Source of the DNA: CAZYVD01 sp964651045
GTDB lineage: Bacteria > Zhuqueibacterota > QNDG01 > DSAB01
Direction: 5' to 3'
Length of the DNA stretch: 64,000 nt
Assembly: GCA_964651045.1 (NCBI GenBank)
Contig: CAZYVD010000002.1
Span: forward strand, 76,158-140,157
Part shown: one piece after another, positions 43,693 to 52,965 of the stretch
How the letters are laid out: each line of letters starts with the position of its first letter
Position numbering within the stretch: the first letter of the stretch is position 1
Translations under genes and position numbers: made by a program
The notes under the pieces: model-generated
Databases searched by the model: none
What the model saw: the letters and a program-made list of their open reading frames with translations, nothing else
What the model was told of the DNA's origin: nothing

Positions 43693-44700
43693 ATGAAAGA
43701 AGCAAGATTGTACAAAACACTGGAACAGGGAAAGGTGAGGTGTTTAACATGTGCTCATAGATGTGTTATAGGGAATGGCAAGAGAGGGGTTTGCGGTGTT
43801 CGAGAGAACAGAGATGGGAAATTATATACTCTTGTCTTTGGAAAACTTATCGCTATGAATGTAGATCCAATTGAAAAGAAGCCGCTCTTCCACTTCTATC
43901 CAGGTACCAGATCATTTTCAATTGCCACAGTTGGATGCAATATGCACTGCCTTCACTGTCAGAACAGTAACATTTCACAGATGCCAAAGGAGAGGGGCCA
44001 AATAGAAGGCAGTGATTTTCTTCCCGAAGATGTTGTGAAGTCAGCCCTAAAAAATGGGTGCAAGACAATTGCATATACATATACAGAACCAACGGTCTAC
44101 TGGGATTTTGCATTCGAGTGTTCGCGACTTGCTCACGAGCATAATATCAAAAATATATTTGTTACAAATGGATATCTGTCAAAGGAATCTCTTAATGAGA
44201 TCGCTCCCTTTCTCGATGGAGCAAATGTAGATTTGAAATCGTTTAAGGACAAGACCTATCGTACTGTTTGTGGAGCAAGATTAAAACCCGTTCTAAATAC
44301 AATACAAAATATGAAAAGGCTTGGGATCTGGATAGAGGTAACAACTCTTTTAATTCCTGATCTCAATGATTCTGATGAAGAATTAAATGATATTGCAGTC
44401 TTTCTGAGAGATCTGGATCCAGGAATTCCCTGGCACATCACTCGTTTTTATCCCACATATAGAATGACCGATAGAAGGCCTACCGATGTCGAGGCACTCC
44501 GGAAGGCACGGGAGATTGGATTTAATGCAGGCATAAGATATGTTTATACTGGAAATGTGCCTGGGGAGGATGGAGAGGCAACATTCTGCCATTCATGCGG
44601 TGCAAGGTTGATACACAGATGGGGCTTTGATCTAATGGGAAATAGAATAACTGAAGGGAGATGCCCTGAGTGCGGTGCAGAGATCGACGGGGTATGGTAA
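43693..44700 (+). CDS. AmmeMemoRadiSam system radical SAM enzyme AmrS-like
   Basis: 335 residues. The N-terminal KVRCLTCAHRCVIGNGKRG and the following CGVRENRDGKLY are typical of AmrS. The radical SAM cluster is CNMHCLHC at about residues 81-88 (C-x3-C-x2-C). The barrel carries TYTEPTVYWDF and NVDLKSF, and the C-terminal zinc-ribbon-like segment has CHSCG and CPECG. AmrS is known from clusters with MEMO1-like and AMMECR1-like proteins, which are not visible here. It follows feoB by 12 bp. The substrate is unknown. Confidence 0.88.
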   Translation: MKEARLYKTLEQGKVRCLTCAHRCVIGNGKRGVCGVRENRDGKLYTLVFGKLIAMNVDPIEKKPLFHFYPGTRSFSIATVGCNMHCLHCQNSNISQMPKERGQIEGSDFLPEDVVKSALKNGCKTIAYTYTEPTVYWDFAFECSRLAHEHNIKNIFVTNGYLSKESLNEIAPFLDGANVDLKSFKDKTYRTVCGARLKPVLNTIQNMKRLGIWIEVTTLLIPDLNDSDEELNDIAVFLRDLDPGIPWHITRFYPTYRMTDRRPTDVEALRKAREIGFNAGIRYVYTGNVPGEDGEATFCHSCGARLIHRWGFDLMGNRITEGRCPECGAEIDGVW

Positions 44701-44741
44701 TGAATTGTTGATTAAAAGATTTTAAAATAGAGGAACAGAAT

Positions 44742-45938
44742 ATGATTGAACCAAAGACTTTTTACCGAGAACTCGATGCAGTGCTTTCAAAGATAGATAT
44801 TGAAAAGTCGGATAAGAATTTTTTTATAAAGATTCTTGATGAGCTTAAGAAACGTTTCAGTGCAGAGCTTAACATAAAGGGAAGCTGTATATATGAGAAG
44901 AGAGGGGATAATTTTGTATTGATCCACAGAGACGAAGAGGCGGGCAGATTAAAGATTAGAGAAACAATAAGCGGCGAGGTAGATTCAATAAAGGATATTA
45001 TCAGGGGAGGTAAAAAAATAGTTACTTCTCCAGAGATGCTTAAAGATTTTGTCTCAGAAGTTAATCTTGAGTGCAGGGCCCTTGCTGCAATATCCATACA
45101 TACACCTGTACGAAAATGGATAATTTTGTTTGTATTAAAAGAGGAGTGGGTCGAGGAGGAGATAACCCTTTTTCTGAATGCCATGAGAACGGCTCTTAAT
45201 TACAGATTGTTTTCTGAAATGATGAAGAATGATCTTGTATTAACCGAACAGATTCAGAAAAGTTTGCTTCCCAAAATGGCCCCTGACATTGAGGGATATG
45301 ATATATATGGATTCTCACAGCCTGCTGCAATTGTTGGTGGGGATTTTTTTGATTTCTACCAATTTGATGAGGAAGATCTGGTTGTTAGCATAGGCGATGC
45401 GAGTGGTCACGGTCTTCCAGCAGCCCTATTGGTGAGGGATGTTGTAATAGGATTGCGCATGGGTCTAGCAAAAGAGATGCGGTTGGCCCATACACTGAAC
45501 AAATTGAATAATGTAATACAAAGGAGTACCTATTCAACAAATTTTGTATCGATCTTTGTTGGCGAGATTGAACAGGACGGCCATCTCTTTTATGTGAATG
45601 CAGGGCACCCGGCACCATTCTTGATTAAAAAAGACAGGATTGTGGACCTGGATGCAACCGGAATTACACTTGGATTTTTACCAGAAGTAGATCTGGGCCG
45701 TTCATATGTAAGGCTTGAGAATGATACTGTTCTTGTGCTGTACAGTGACGGTATAATAGAAAGAGAGAGGGGTGAGGGAGAGGAGTTTGGAATTGAGAGA
45801 TTAAAAAAGCTGGTGATGGAAAATCATCAAAAGAGTTCCAAAGATATTGTAAGTTTGGTTTTTGACAGTGTAGATGAGTTTGGAAAGAGAAAATCATGGG
45901 AGGATGATGCTACATTAGTAGTGATAAAAAGATTGTAA
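44742..45938 (+). CDS. SpoIIE-type PP2C phosphatase with N-terminal GAF-like sensor
   Basis: 398 residues. The N-terminal about 165 residues resemble a GAF-like sensory domain (LKKRFSAELNIKGSCIY, ISIHTPVRKW). The C-terminal SpoIIE/RsbU phosphatase domain starts at ILTEQIQKSLLP, here read as VLTEQIQKSLLP, and has GGDFFDFYQF, SIGDASGHGLPAALL, FYVNAGHPAP and VLYSDGIIERERG. The metal-binding Asp residues are conserved. Such enzymes dephosphorylate anti-sigma-factor antagonists in partner-switching control of stress or envelope genes. No RsbV/W partners are adjacent. Confidence 0.92.
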   Translation: MIEPKTFYRELDAVLSKIDIEKSDKNFFIKILDELKKRFSAELNIKGSCIYEKRGDNFVLIHRDEEAGRLKIRETISGEVDSIKDIIRGGKKIVTSPEMLKDFVSEVNLECRALAAISIHTPVRKWIILFVLKEEWVEEEITLFLNAMRTALNYRLFSEMMKNDLVLTEQIQKSLLPKMAPDIEGYDIYGFSQPAAIVGGDFFDFYQFDEEDLVVSIGDASGHGLPAALLVRDVVIGLRMGLAKEMRLAHTLNKLNNVIQRSTYSTNFVSIFVGEIEQDGHLFYVNAGHPAPFLIKKDRIVDLDATGITLGFLPEVDLGRSYVRLENDTVLVLYSDGIIERERGEGEEFGIERLKKLVMENHQKSSKDIVSLVFDSVDEFGKRKSWEDDATLVVIKRL

Positions 45939-45971
45939 TAACGCCCTTTTTGTTCATAAGCTAAACGAAAC

Positions 45972-47186
45972 ATGAAAGAGAAAAACAGTATTTCGATTAA
46001 AAAGAGAATCTCCGACCTATCACGCATTATAAGAGAAGATTTAATAAGATTTTTAATGGACATGATTGCCATTCCATCTTTCAGTGGAGAAGAGGGGGAT
46101 GTTCTCGATAGAATAAAAAAAGAGATGGACTTTCTTGATTATGATGAGACATTTTTTGATGGCATGGGAAATCTGATAGGCAGGATTGGTACTGGTAATA
46201 GGATCATTGCATTAGATGGACATTGCGACACAGTGAGGGTTGGCGATTTAAAGAATTGGAGAACCGATCCATTCAAACCGCTTCGTAAAGATGGCCAGAT
46301 CTTTGGCCGCGGTGCTGTTGACCAGAAGGGAGGAGTTGCATCTGCAGTATATTCAGGAAAAATAATCAGAGAGATTGGACTTGGAGGAGAATTTTCGCTT
46401 TATGTGGTTGCTTCAGTGCTGGAGGAGGATTTTGAAGGATTGTGCTGGAAACACTTAATACAGGAGGAGGGAATAGTTCCTGAGTTGGTCATTCTTACCG
46501 AACCCAGTGATCTTAATATCATGATAGGACACAGGGGGCGATTGGAGATAAAAGTGATAATATGTGGGCGATCATGTCATGGGTCAGTACCGGAAATGGG
46601 TGATAATGCAATCTACAGGGCAGCGCCAGTAATTAAAGATATTCAGACTCTAAACAATAGGATGAAGTACTCTCCATTTCTTGGCAAAGGAACAATTGCA
46701 GTTACAAATATTACTTCTTCTGCTCCCTCATTGTGTGCTGTGCCTGATAGAGTCACAATACACATAGACAGGCGTCTTACAGCAGGAGAGTGTCTCAAGA
46801 GTGCTGTTCAGGAGGTTAATAATCTCTACTCTATACGAAATACTGGTGCTGAGGTGTTTGTTCCTGAATATGATGTTGTAAGCCATACAGGATTGAGAAT
46901 CAGTTGTGATGGCTATTATCCAATGTGGCGCATGAAAGAGAATGACCCATTGATTCAGACTGCAGTTGAGATTTTTAATTCCCAGTTTGGAGAAAAACCA
47001 GAGATCGGAACATGGAGGTTCTCTACAAATGGTGTTGCAACAAAGGGGATTTTTGATATTCCTACTTTTGGTTTAGGCCCTGGGAAAGAGCAGTTAGCAC
47101 ATACAAATGATGAGAGAGTAAAAGAAGATGATCTTATAAGGGCAGTTGAGTTCTATTCTGCTTTTGTGTTTGCATATACATCTTAA
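45972..47186 (+). CDS. M20 family metallohydrolase, YgeY-like
   Basis: 404 residues. All di-zinc ligand motifs of M20 enzymes are present: GHCDTVRVGD, GRGAVDQKGGVAS, SVLEEDFEG, a Glu in ILTEPSDLN, and a His in GPGKEQLAHTNDERV. The sequence order and GHRGRLEIKVII region resemble YgeY, the hydrolase associated with selenium-dependent molybdenum hydroxylase clusters. Other M20 members hydrolyse acyl or carbamoyl amino acids. No selenium or purine-catabolic genes are in the window, so the substrate is open. It ends the plus-strand block; the following 103-bp convergent gap holds no clear terminator. Confidence 0.88.
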   Translation: MKEKNSISIKKRISDLSRIIREDLIRFLMDMIAIPSFSGEEGDVLDRIKKEMDFLDYDETFFDGMGNLIGRIGTGNRIIALDGHCDTVRVGDLKNWRTDPFKPLRKDGQIFGRGAVDQKGGVASAVYSGKIIREIGLGGEFSLYVVASVLEEDFEGLCWKHLIQEEGIVPELVILTEPSDLNIMIGHRGRLEIKVIICGRSCHGSVPEMGDNAIYRAAPVIKDIQTLNNRMKYSPFLGKGTIAVTNITSSAPSLCAVPDRVTIHIDRRLTAGECLKSAVQEVNNLYSIRNTGAEVFVPEYDVVSHTGLRISCDGYYPMWRMKENDPLIQTAVEIFNSQFGEKPEIGTWRFSTNGVATKGIFDIPTFGLGPGKEQLAHTNDERVKEDDLIRAVEFYSAFVFAYTS

Positions 47187-47289
47187 TGGACTATCAATAA
47201 ATTTAATGGATTTGCCTTACTTCATGTAAAAAATTTTTAAGATATTTTTTCTGAGTCTGCTTTTCCTGTTTGGTCAAATTTTAACTCCT

Positions 47290-48261
47290 CTAAGCAACCT
47301 TTCTGTGTCTTAGTCGATCCACGGCTACTGCAGTGATTATTACGACACCAGTAACTACTTGGGTTACCCAGGCAGGCCAGCCGTTGAGCTGACATCCAGT
47401 ACGAATTATTGTCATGATGACTGCACCAATAAGGCTTCCTATTACTGATCCTTCTCCTCCTGAAAGGCTTCCTCCTCCAATCACAACCGCGGCTATTACA
47501 TCAAGCTCCATTCCGATTGCGCCGGTTGGATCACCCTGTTCCTGATACGACATTAACATAAGGCCTGCTAACCCGGAGAATGCTGCAGAAAGGGTATATA
47601 CAACAATAGTAACTTTTTCTACTCCCACTCCGCACAGCCTTGCAGTCAACTTATTTGATCCAATTGCGAATATGTGGAGCCCGATCCTAGTGTATTTTAA
47701 CATTCCAGCAACAAGCAGTGCAAGAAAAATCATGAGCCATGCTCCTGGCGGTATTAGCTGCCATCTCCTGTCAGGAGGAAGAGCAGCAAGAAGGTTGCTG
47801 AGCCATGTTTGCCCGACATTGATGGGCATGCTGTGAGCAAAACCCTTGGCAATTCCTCGTACTATGAGTAGAGAGCCAAGAGTGACAATAAATGGTACGA
47901 GTTTTAGTCGGGTGATTATAATACCATTAAAGAGCCCGCACATTGAACCTGCAGCGATCCCAACTAATGCGGCCAGTATTGGATCGCAGCCGAGGGATTT
48001 CATGAAAAAGGCAACAATTACGGAGCTGAATGCAATTATCGAACCTGCCGATAGATCTATTCCTCCGAGTATTATGACAAGAGTCATTCCTATTGCCGAT
48101 ATGCCGACTATTACAGACTGCTGAATTATTGTTTCTACAGCAGTTAGTGTAATTATTTTTGAGTTCAGTATCGCGAAGAACGAATAAACCAGCATCAGGG
48201 CAAGTAGAGGACCAAATTTATTCAGAAGATCGGTCCTGGCTCTGAAAAGATTACTTTTCAT
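47290..48261 (-). CDS. Sugar ABC transporter permease (RbsC family)
   Basis: 323 residues with about eight to ten helices. RbsC-family signatures are IGMTLVIILGGIDLSAGSI near helix 3, GLFNGIIITRLKLVPFIVTLG and AIGSNKLTARLCGV. This is the inner-membrane permease of a ribose-class importer. The ATG overlaps the stop of the ATPase gene (ATGA). It is the last gene of the deoxysugar operon, and its likely cargo is L-fucose or L-rhamnose by context. Confidence 0.93.
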   Translation of the reverse strand: MKSNLFRARTDLLNKFGPLLALMLVYSFFAILNSKIITLTAVETIIQQSVIVGISAIGMTLVIILGGIDLSAGSIIAFSSVIVAFFMKSLGCDPILAALVGIAAGSMCGLFNGIIITRLKLVPFIVTLGSLLIVRGIAKGFAHSMPINVGQTWLSNLLAALPPDRRWQLIPPGAWLMIFLALLVAGMLKYTRIGLHIFAIGSNKLTARLCGVGVEKVTIVVYTLSAAFSGLAGLMLMSYQEQGDPTGAIGMELDVIAAVVIGGGSLSGGEGSVIGSLIGAVIMTIIRTGCQLNGWPAWVTQVVTGVVIITAVAVDRLRHRKVA

Positions 48262-49802
48262 ATCACCTCTCCCCTTGCTGTTGCATACATCATGAGAGTG
48301 TGTTGGTCTATCTTATCAACGGGTAATGCTGGGCCCAGTCGACCCCTGTACATCACGGCAATCCGATCGCACATACCAATGAGTTCTGGAAGGTAGCTGC
48401 TGACCATCAAGACCGCCTTTGGCAGCCTGCCTCCTTTTTCAGAAGAGGTGAGACTGTCGATAATCTGATAAATCTTTGCTTTTGCTGCGACATCGATTCC
48501 CTTGGTTGGTTCATCCAACAAAAGAATATCGACATCATGCTGAAGAAGCCTTGCCAGTGCAACCTTTTGCTGGTTTCCACCGGAGAGATATTGAACCGGC
48601 TGGGAAGGATTTTCGCAGTGGATGTCCAGTTCTGTAATCCATCTCTGTGTAGCATCATCTCTACGCCTTGGGAGAATCAGGCCCATAGGGCCAAAGCCTT
48701 TGAGCATTGTTAGCGTGACATTATCGGAAATGCTGAGATTTAATGCAAGTCCCTCATCTTTTCTGTTTTCGCTAAGCATTCCCACACCCTGCATCCATCT
48801 TCTAACAGGTGAGGCGGGTCCTGTATAGATACCGATTTTGATCCGGCCCTGTTTTACTGAATCGAGTCCGAAGATTGTACGAAGAAGTTCTGTTCTACCG
48901 GATCCAACAAGACCTGCAATTCCAACGACCTGCCCGCGATAAAGATCCAGAGTGGCAGAAAGAACCTTTGATGTACCCGAGAGGTTTTTTATTTCAACGA
49001 TTTTCTCTCCTGCTCTACGATCAGAGCGTGGATACATCTCCTTTACCTTTCGACCAACCATCATGCGAATGATTTTCTCTGTTGATGCTGCTCTCATTTG
49101 TATGGTTGAGACAACAGCCCCATCTCTAAGCACTGTTATGCGGTCTGCAACCTTTTTAACCTCTTCTAAAAAATGGGATATGTAAACAATTGAATACCCC
49201 TTTGCCCTTAAATCTTTAATTATTTCAAATAGTCTAGTTATGTCGTGCTGGCCGAGACTGCTTGTTGGCTCATCGAAAACAAGGACCCTGCATCCAGATG
49301 CGAGCGACCTTCCTATTTCGACGAGCTGTTGAGCGCTGATCGAAAGAGTTCTCACAGGGGTATCTGGTTTAATCTCAGGATGGTCGAAGTTTGAGATTGC
49401 ATTTAATGCAAATTTTCTTACTCTATTTTTTAGAATAAAACCCCATCTTGTGGGTTCCATGCCAAGAGAGATGTTTTCCTCAACAGTGAGATGTGGTGCA
49501 AGAGAGAGTTCCTGGTATATCATTCCGATTCCTTTCAGCCGCGCTTCCAGAGGATTGTTTGGTTTATAGGGCATGCCTTCAAGAAACATCTCACCACTGT
49601 CTGCTTGATATGCACCTGAAAGGATTTTCATTAGGGTAGACTTGCCAGCGCCATTCTCTCCAACCAGTGCATGAACCTCTCCTCTGTTCAACGAAAAATC
49701 TACATCCTTCAGAGCAATGGTTGCTCCGAATCTTTTACATATTCCCCTCATCTCAAAGAGAGGGGACTGTGAATCGGTTTTTGCTATTCCATTCGTAACC
49801 AT
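48258..49802 (-). CDS. Sugar ABC transporter ATPase, double-domain (RbsA family)
   Basis: 514 residues with two ABC cassettes as usual for ribose-class importers. The first has Walker A GENGAGKST at about residues 51-59 and a Walker B in VLVFDEPTSSLG. The second has the degenerate P-loop GLVGSGRTE and an intact LSGGNQQKVALARLL plus ILLLDEPTKGID. It would power the RbsC-type permease. Its start overlaps the end of the binding-protein gene by 19 bp, so translation is coupled. Confidence 0.95.
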   Translation of the reverse strand: MVTNGIAKTDSQSPLFEMRGICKRFGATIALKDVDFSLNRGEVHALVGENGAGKSTLMKILSGAYQADSGEMFLEGMPYKPNNPLEARLKGIGMIYQELSLAPHLTVEENISLGMEPTRWGFILKNRVRKFALNAISNFDHPEIKPDTPVRTLSISAQQLVEIGRSLASGCRVLVFDEPTSSLGQHDITRLFEIIKDLRAKGYSIVYISHFLEEVKKVADRITVLRDGAVVSTIQMRAASTEKIIRMMVGRKVKEMYPRSDRRAGEKIVEIKNLSGTSKVLSATLDLYRGQVVGIAGLVGSGRTELLRTIFGLDSVKQGRIKIGIYTGPASPVRRWMQGVGMLSENRKDEGLALNLSISDNVTLTMLKGFGPMGLILPRRRDDATQRWITELDIHCENPSQPVQYLSGGNQQKVALARLLQHDVDILLLDEPTKGIDVAAKAKIYQIIDSLTSSEKGGRLPKAVLMVSSYLPELIGMCDRIAVMYRGRLGPALPVDKIDQHTLMMYATARGEVI

Positions 49803-50788
49803 CTATCTATGTCGGGACTTATCAGTTCCTGTATTTCCTTATTTTCGAGGTCCTTTTTTTCAATAAAAATCACACCAGTATCTATCCTTTTTTTCACCTC
49901 TTTGCCATTAAGAATCTGTACCATCATCTTTACTCCAAGATATCCCATCTTCATGGGATTCTGGACAACGAGTCCATCGATCTCTTCGTTTTTTAATCCT
50001 TCGACGAGCATGGGTTCTGCATCAAAGCCGATGAATGTGACACTTTCTGTAAGCCTCTGACGCCTCAGAGCCTGAAGCATTCCGTATGTTGTTGATGCAT
50101 TGGGACAGAATATCCCATCAATTGTGAGATTGCCTCTTGGATCTTTAAATCTGAACAGAAGATTTTCGCTTGCCTGCTGTGCTGAGGCCTTTGTTGCTCC
50201 TCCATACTGCTCATCACTTACGACTTTGATTTCTGGAAACTCATTCAATACTTCGAGAAATCCCTCTTCTCTGGCTTCTGTACTGGCAGATCCTTCAAGG
50301 TATCTTAGAAGTATTACTCTTCCCTTTCCATTAAGCATTCTGACCATGTTTTTTCCGGCGATTCTTCCTCCCTCTCTGTTGTTTGTTGCAATAAAACTCG
50401 ATATGAACTCATCCGATTCTCTGAGAGCAGAATCAATAATGATCACAGGAATATTTCTCTGGACGGCATACCTTACGGGTCTTCGCAGTGCCATTGCATC
50501 CAGTGGTGCTAGAACAATGCCATCTACCTGATTCATGACCTGATTGTCCACCAGAGCGATTTGCTGCTGACGGTTATCTTCCTTCTCAGGACCGATCCAT
50601 ATCATATTGACTCCCAGCTCCTTTGCTGCTTTGATCGCTCCTGCGTGTACTGACTGCCAGAAGATGTGTGTTGTTGCCTTTGGTATGACTACGATTGTTG
50701 GTTTCTTACCATCCTCGTTTTTCTGACACGAGAGGAAGATGGATATTATTAGAAGAAAACATTTAATGTTTTTAATTATGATATTCAT
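49784..50788 (-). CDS. Sugar ABC transporter substrate-binding lipoprotein (RbsB family)
   Basis: 334 residues from ATG 50788, chosen because AGGAG lies 7 bp upstream; an upstream TTG would overlap the kinase gene. The lipobox Cys is at about residue 20 (IFLSC). The mature protein is a peripla_BP_4 type I binding protein: TIVVIPKATTHIFWQSVHAG, VDGIVLAPLDAMALRRPVRYA, GKNMVRML, PNASTTYGMLQALR and GFDAEPMLVEGL. It would capture a pentose/deoxyhexose such as L-fucose or L-rhamnose. Ligand is inferred from the operon. Confidence 0.93.
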   Translation of the reverse strand: MNIIIKNIKCFLLIISIFLSCQKNEDGKKPTIVVIPKATTHIFWQSVHAGAIKAAKELGVNMIWIGPEKEDNRQQQIALVDNQVMNQVDGIVLAPLDAMALRRPVRYAVQRNIPVIIIDSALRESDEFISSFIATNNREGGRIAGKNMVRMLNGKGRVILLRYLEGSASTEAREEGFLEVLNEFPEIKVVSDEQYGGATKASAQQASENLLFRFKDPRGNLTIDGIFCPNASTTYGMLQALRRQRLTESVTFIGFDAEPMLVEGLKNEEIDGLVVQNPMKMGYLGVKMMVQILNGKEVKKRIDTGVIFIEKKDLENKEIQELISPDIDRWLRME

Positions 50789-50798
50789 GTTGTTTCTC

Positions 50799-52274
50799 CT
50801 ATACAAAGAACCTCTTTACGTTTTCGAATTTTTCACTCCACAGGTCATGTTCCTCAGGCTTATATCTCTTTAAGGGAAAGGATGAGGCAATGATTTCACG
50901 CCCCTCCCTGAGGGAACCGATTTCTTTTTTTGCCATTGCCTGAATGAGGATATTTCCTGCTGCCGTTGCTTCAGAAGGGCCTGCAATTACAGGAATGCCC
51001 GAAGCATTTGATGTGAATTGATTCAGCATCTCGTTTTGTGAACCTCCCCCTACTATATGTATTGTATCGATAGTTTTGGGCAGTATAGCGCAGAGTTTTT
51101 CTATAATATATCGGTATTTTAATGCCAGGCTTTCAAGAATGCATCGAACAAACTCTCCAATTCTTTCTGGCGTGTCCTGACCTGTTCGGCGGCAGAATTC
51201 AACTATTGCCTTTGGCATGTCAGATGGATTTAGAAATGAGCTGTCATCTGGATCTATTATACATTTAAATGAAGGAGCATTATGAGCCATTTTAACCAAT
51301 TCACTGTAATCGAAATTTTTACCATCCAATTTCCATTTTTTCCTGCACTGTTGAAGGAGCCAAAGTCCCATTGTATTTCTCAGCAGTCTTATTGAATCAT
51401 TCACACCGCCTTCATTTGTGAAATTGTTCTTAAGGGATAAGGAATTGATGATCGGTTCTTTTGTTTCAACACCTATGAGTGACCATGTGCCAGAACTGAT
51501 ATATATCCAGTTTTCCGATTGTACGGGTATTGCTGCAACAGCGGAAGCAGTATCATGGCATGCAGGGGCAATCACATCGACAGGTGTGATACCAGTTTCT
51601 TCAACAATTTCTGAGACAAGCTTTCCCACGATTGTTCCAGGTTTGACTATTGGCGCCATTATTATAGATGGAATATTGAGAGCATCAAATATATTTTTTT
51701 CCCACGATCGGTTCCTTGCATTTAAGAGTTGAGATGTGGAGGCAATTGTGTATTCAGAAAATTTTTCCCCTGTCATCAGAAAGTTAAAAAGATCGGGCAT
51801 AAAGAGTAGAGTCTTTGCATTGTTCAGTAAAGGATCCCTGGAATCGACCATGCTCATTAATTGAAATATTGTATTGAGCTGCATAAACTGAATACCGGTC
51901 GACTCATATATTTTTTCTTTTGATATGATTTTAAAAGTTTTTTCCATAATTCCGTCTGTTCTTGAGTCACGATAGGAAAATGGGAAACCGAGAAGGCGGT
52001 CGTTTTTATCAAGAAGGCCAAAGTCTACTCCCCATGTATCTACACCAATTCCAGATAGTGGAGCCCTTTCTCTTTTCGCAGCCATGATGAGGGTCTTTTT
52101 TAATTCATTAAAAAGGTACAATATGTCCCAGTATATATTACTGAAGATTTTTATCTGAGGATTGTTAAACCTGTGAATTATTTCAAGGTCAAGCCTGCCA
52201 TTTGATAACAGGCCGAGAATGCCCCGTCCGCTTTCTGCACCAAAATCAAATGCAAGGAATTTTACACCCTTCAT
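50799..52274 (-). CDS. rhaB: Rhamnulokinase-type FGGY kinase
   Basis: 491 residues, the length of RhaB. Characteristic are FLAFDFGAESGRGILG at the start, GIGVDTWGVDFGLLD at about residues 76-90, YRDSRTDGIMEK, CHDTASAVAAIPV and ISSGTWSLIGVE. It phosphorylates L-rhamnulose or L-fuculose at O1. In this operon the isomerase is of fucose type, so the kinase probably acts on L-fuculose or both. The start overlaps the LUD gene stop by one base. Substrate is not decided by sequence alone. Confidence 0.9.
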   Translation of the reverse strand: MKGVKFLAFDFGAESGRGILGLLSNGRLDLEIIHRFNNPQIKIFSNIYWDILYLFNELKKTLIMAAKRERAPLSGIGVDTWGVDFGLLDKNDRLLGFPFSYRDSRTDGIMEKTFKIISKEKIYESTGIQFMQLNTIFQLMSMVDSRDPLLNNAKTLLFMPDLFNFLMTGEKFSEYTIASTSQLLNARNRSWEKNIFDALNIPSIIMAPIVKPGTIVGKLVSEIVEETGITPVDVIAPACHDTASAVAAIPVQSENWIYISSGTWSLIGVETKEPIINSLSLKNNFTNEGGVNDSIRLLRNTMGLWLLQQCRKKWKLDGKNFDYSELVKMAHNAPSFKCIIDPDDSSFLNPSDMPKAIVEFCRRTGQDTPERIGEFVRCILESLALKYRYIIEKLCAILPKTIDTIHIVGGGSQNEMLNQFTSNASGIPVIAGPSEATAAGNILIQAMAKKEIGSLREGREIIASSFPLKRYKPEEHDLWSEKFENVKRFFV

Positions 52275-52957
52275 TAATCCTCATCCATCATTAATACTAC
52301 GAATCTTCTCGGGCCATGTGCGCCAAGTATCAAGATCTTCTCGATGTCTGCGGTACGACTGGGGCCCGAAACAAAGACCATATTTTTCAAATTTTCCTGT
52401 GATATTCTGTCAAAGAGTTCAAATTGGTCGTGCACAATTGTTTTTTCCCTTACCAGTGCAATGACCACTTCGGAAAGAAAAAATGAAAGTGTTGTGCCTG
52501 TGTTGTCATAAAAAAAGCAAAGAGAGCCTGTTTCTGCAATCCCGAATGAGGCTTCGGCAACAGAGAAAGAGATGGATGCAAGTTTTTCCTTCCTGTTTGA
52601 TGTGATTTCTGCTGTTTTGACAATTTCTATTTCGCCGGCTTCAATTTTCAATATTCTGGAGATCACGTCGCAGAGTCTGCCGTCAGAGAAGCAAATTTTT
52701 ACGTCTCCCTCCTCTTTTAAAATTTTTCTAACAATCCCTGCTCCCTTCTCATAGTTTTCGGCCCTGTAGAACTCTGTAGAGACACTTATGAGTTCTTTTT
52801 CAAAGAGTTTTATGATTGAAACTCTCTCTTTTAGCCTCATACTCATCAGCTGGCTGTCGATCTTTTTATCAATATCTCCTGGTGCACTTTTGAGACTCGA
52901 TGGTATGTTTGTAGCTTCCTTCAATGATCTTAAAATAATTTCGCGACTTTTGCTCAT
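52274..52957 (-). CDS. lutC: LutC/YkgG-like LUD-domain lactate utilization protein
   Basis: 227 residues with the LUD fold of LutC: SFSVAEASFGIAETGSLCF, SFFLSEVVIALVREKTIV and VFVSGPSRTADIEKILILGAHGP. LutC is the third component of the lactate oxidase complex with LutA and LutB, encoded directly upstream. It is rather short of a canonical signal and is cytoplasmic. It overlaps the kinase start by one base and is 8 bp from lutB. Confidence 0.9.
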   Translation of the reverse strand: MSKSREIILRSLKEATNIPSSLKSAPGDIDKKIDSQLMSMRLKERVSIIKLFEKELISVSTEFYRAENYEKGAGIVRKILKEEGDVKICFSDGRLCDVISRILKIEAGEIEIVKTAEITSNRKEKLASISFSVAEASFGIAETGSLCFFYDNTGTTLSFFLSEVVIALVREKTIVHDQFELFDRISQENLKNMVFVSGPSRTADIEKILILGAHGPRRFVVLMMDED

Positions 52958-52965
52958 CTGTTACC

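Noticed and set aside
47187..47289. Bidirectional terminator between the M20 gene and the deoxysugar operon
   Set aside because: Only short weak palindromes are present; no stem with a T-run on either strand.
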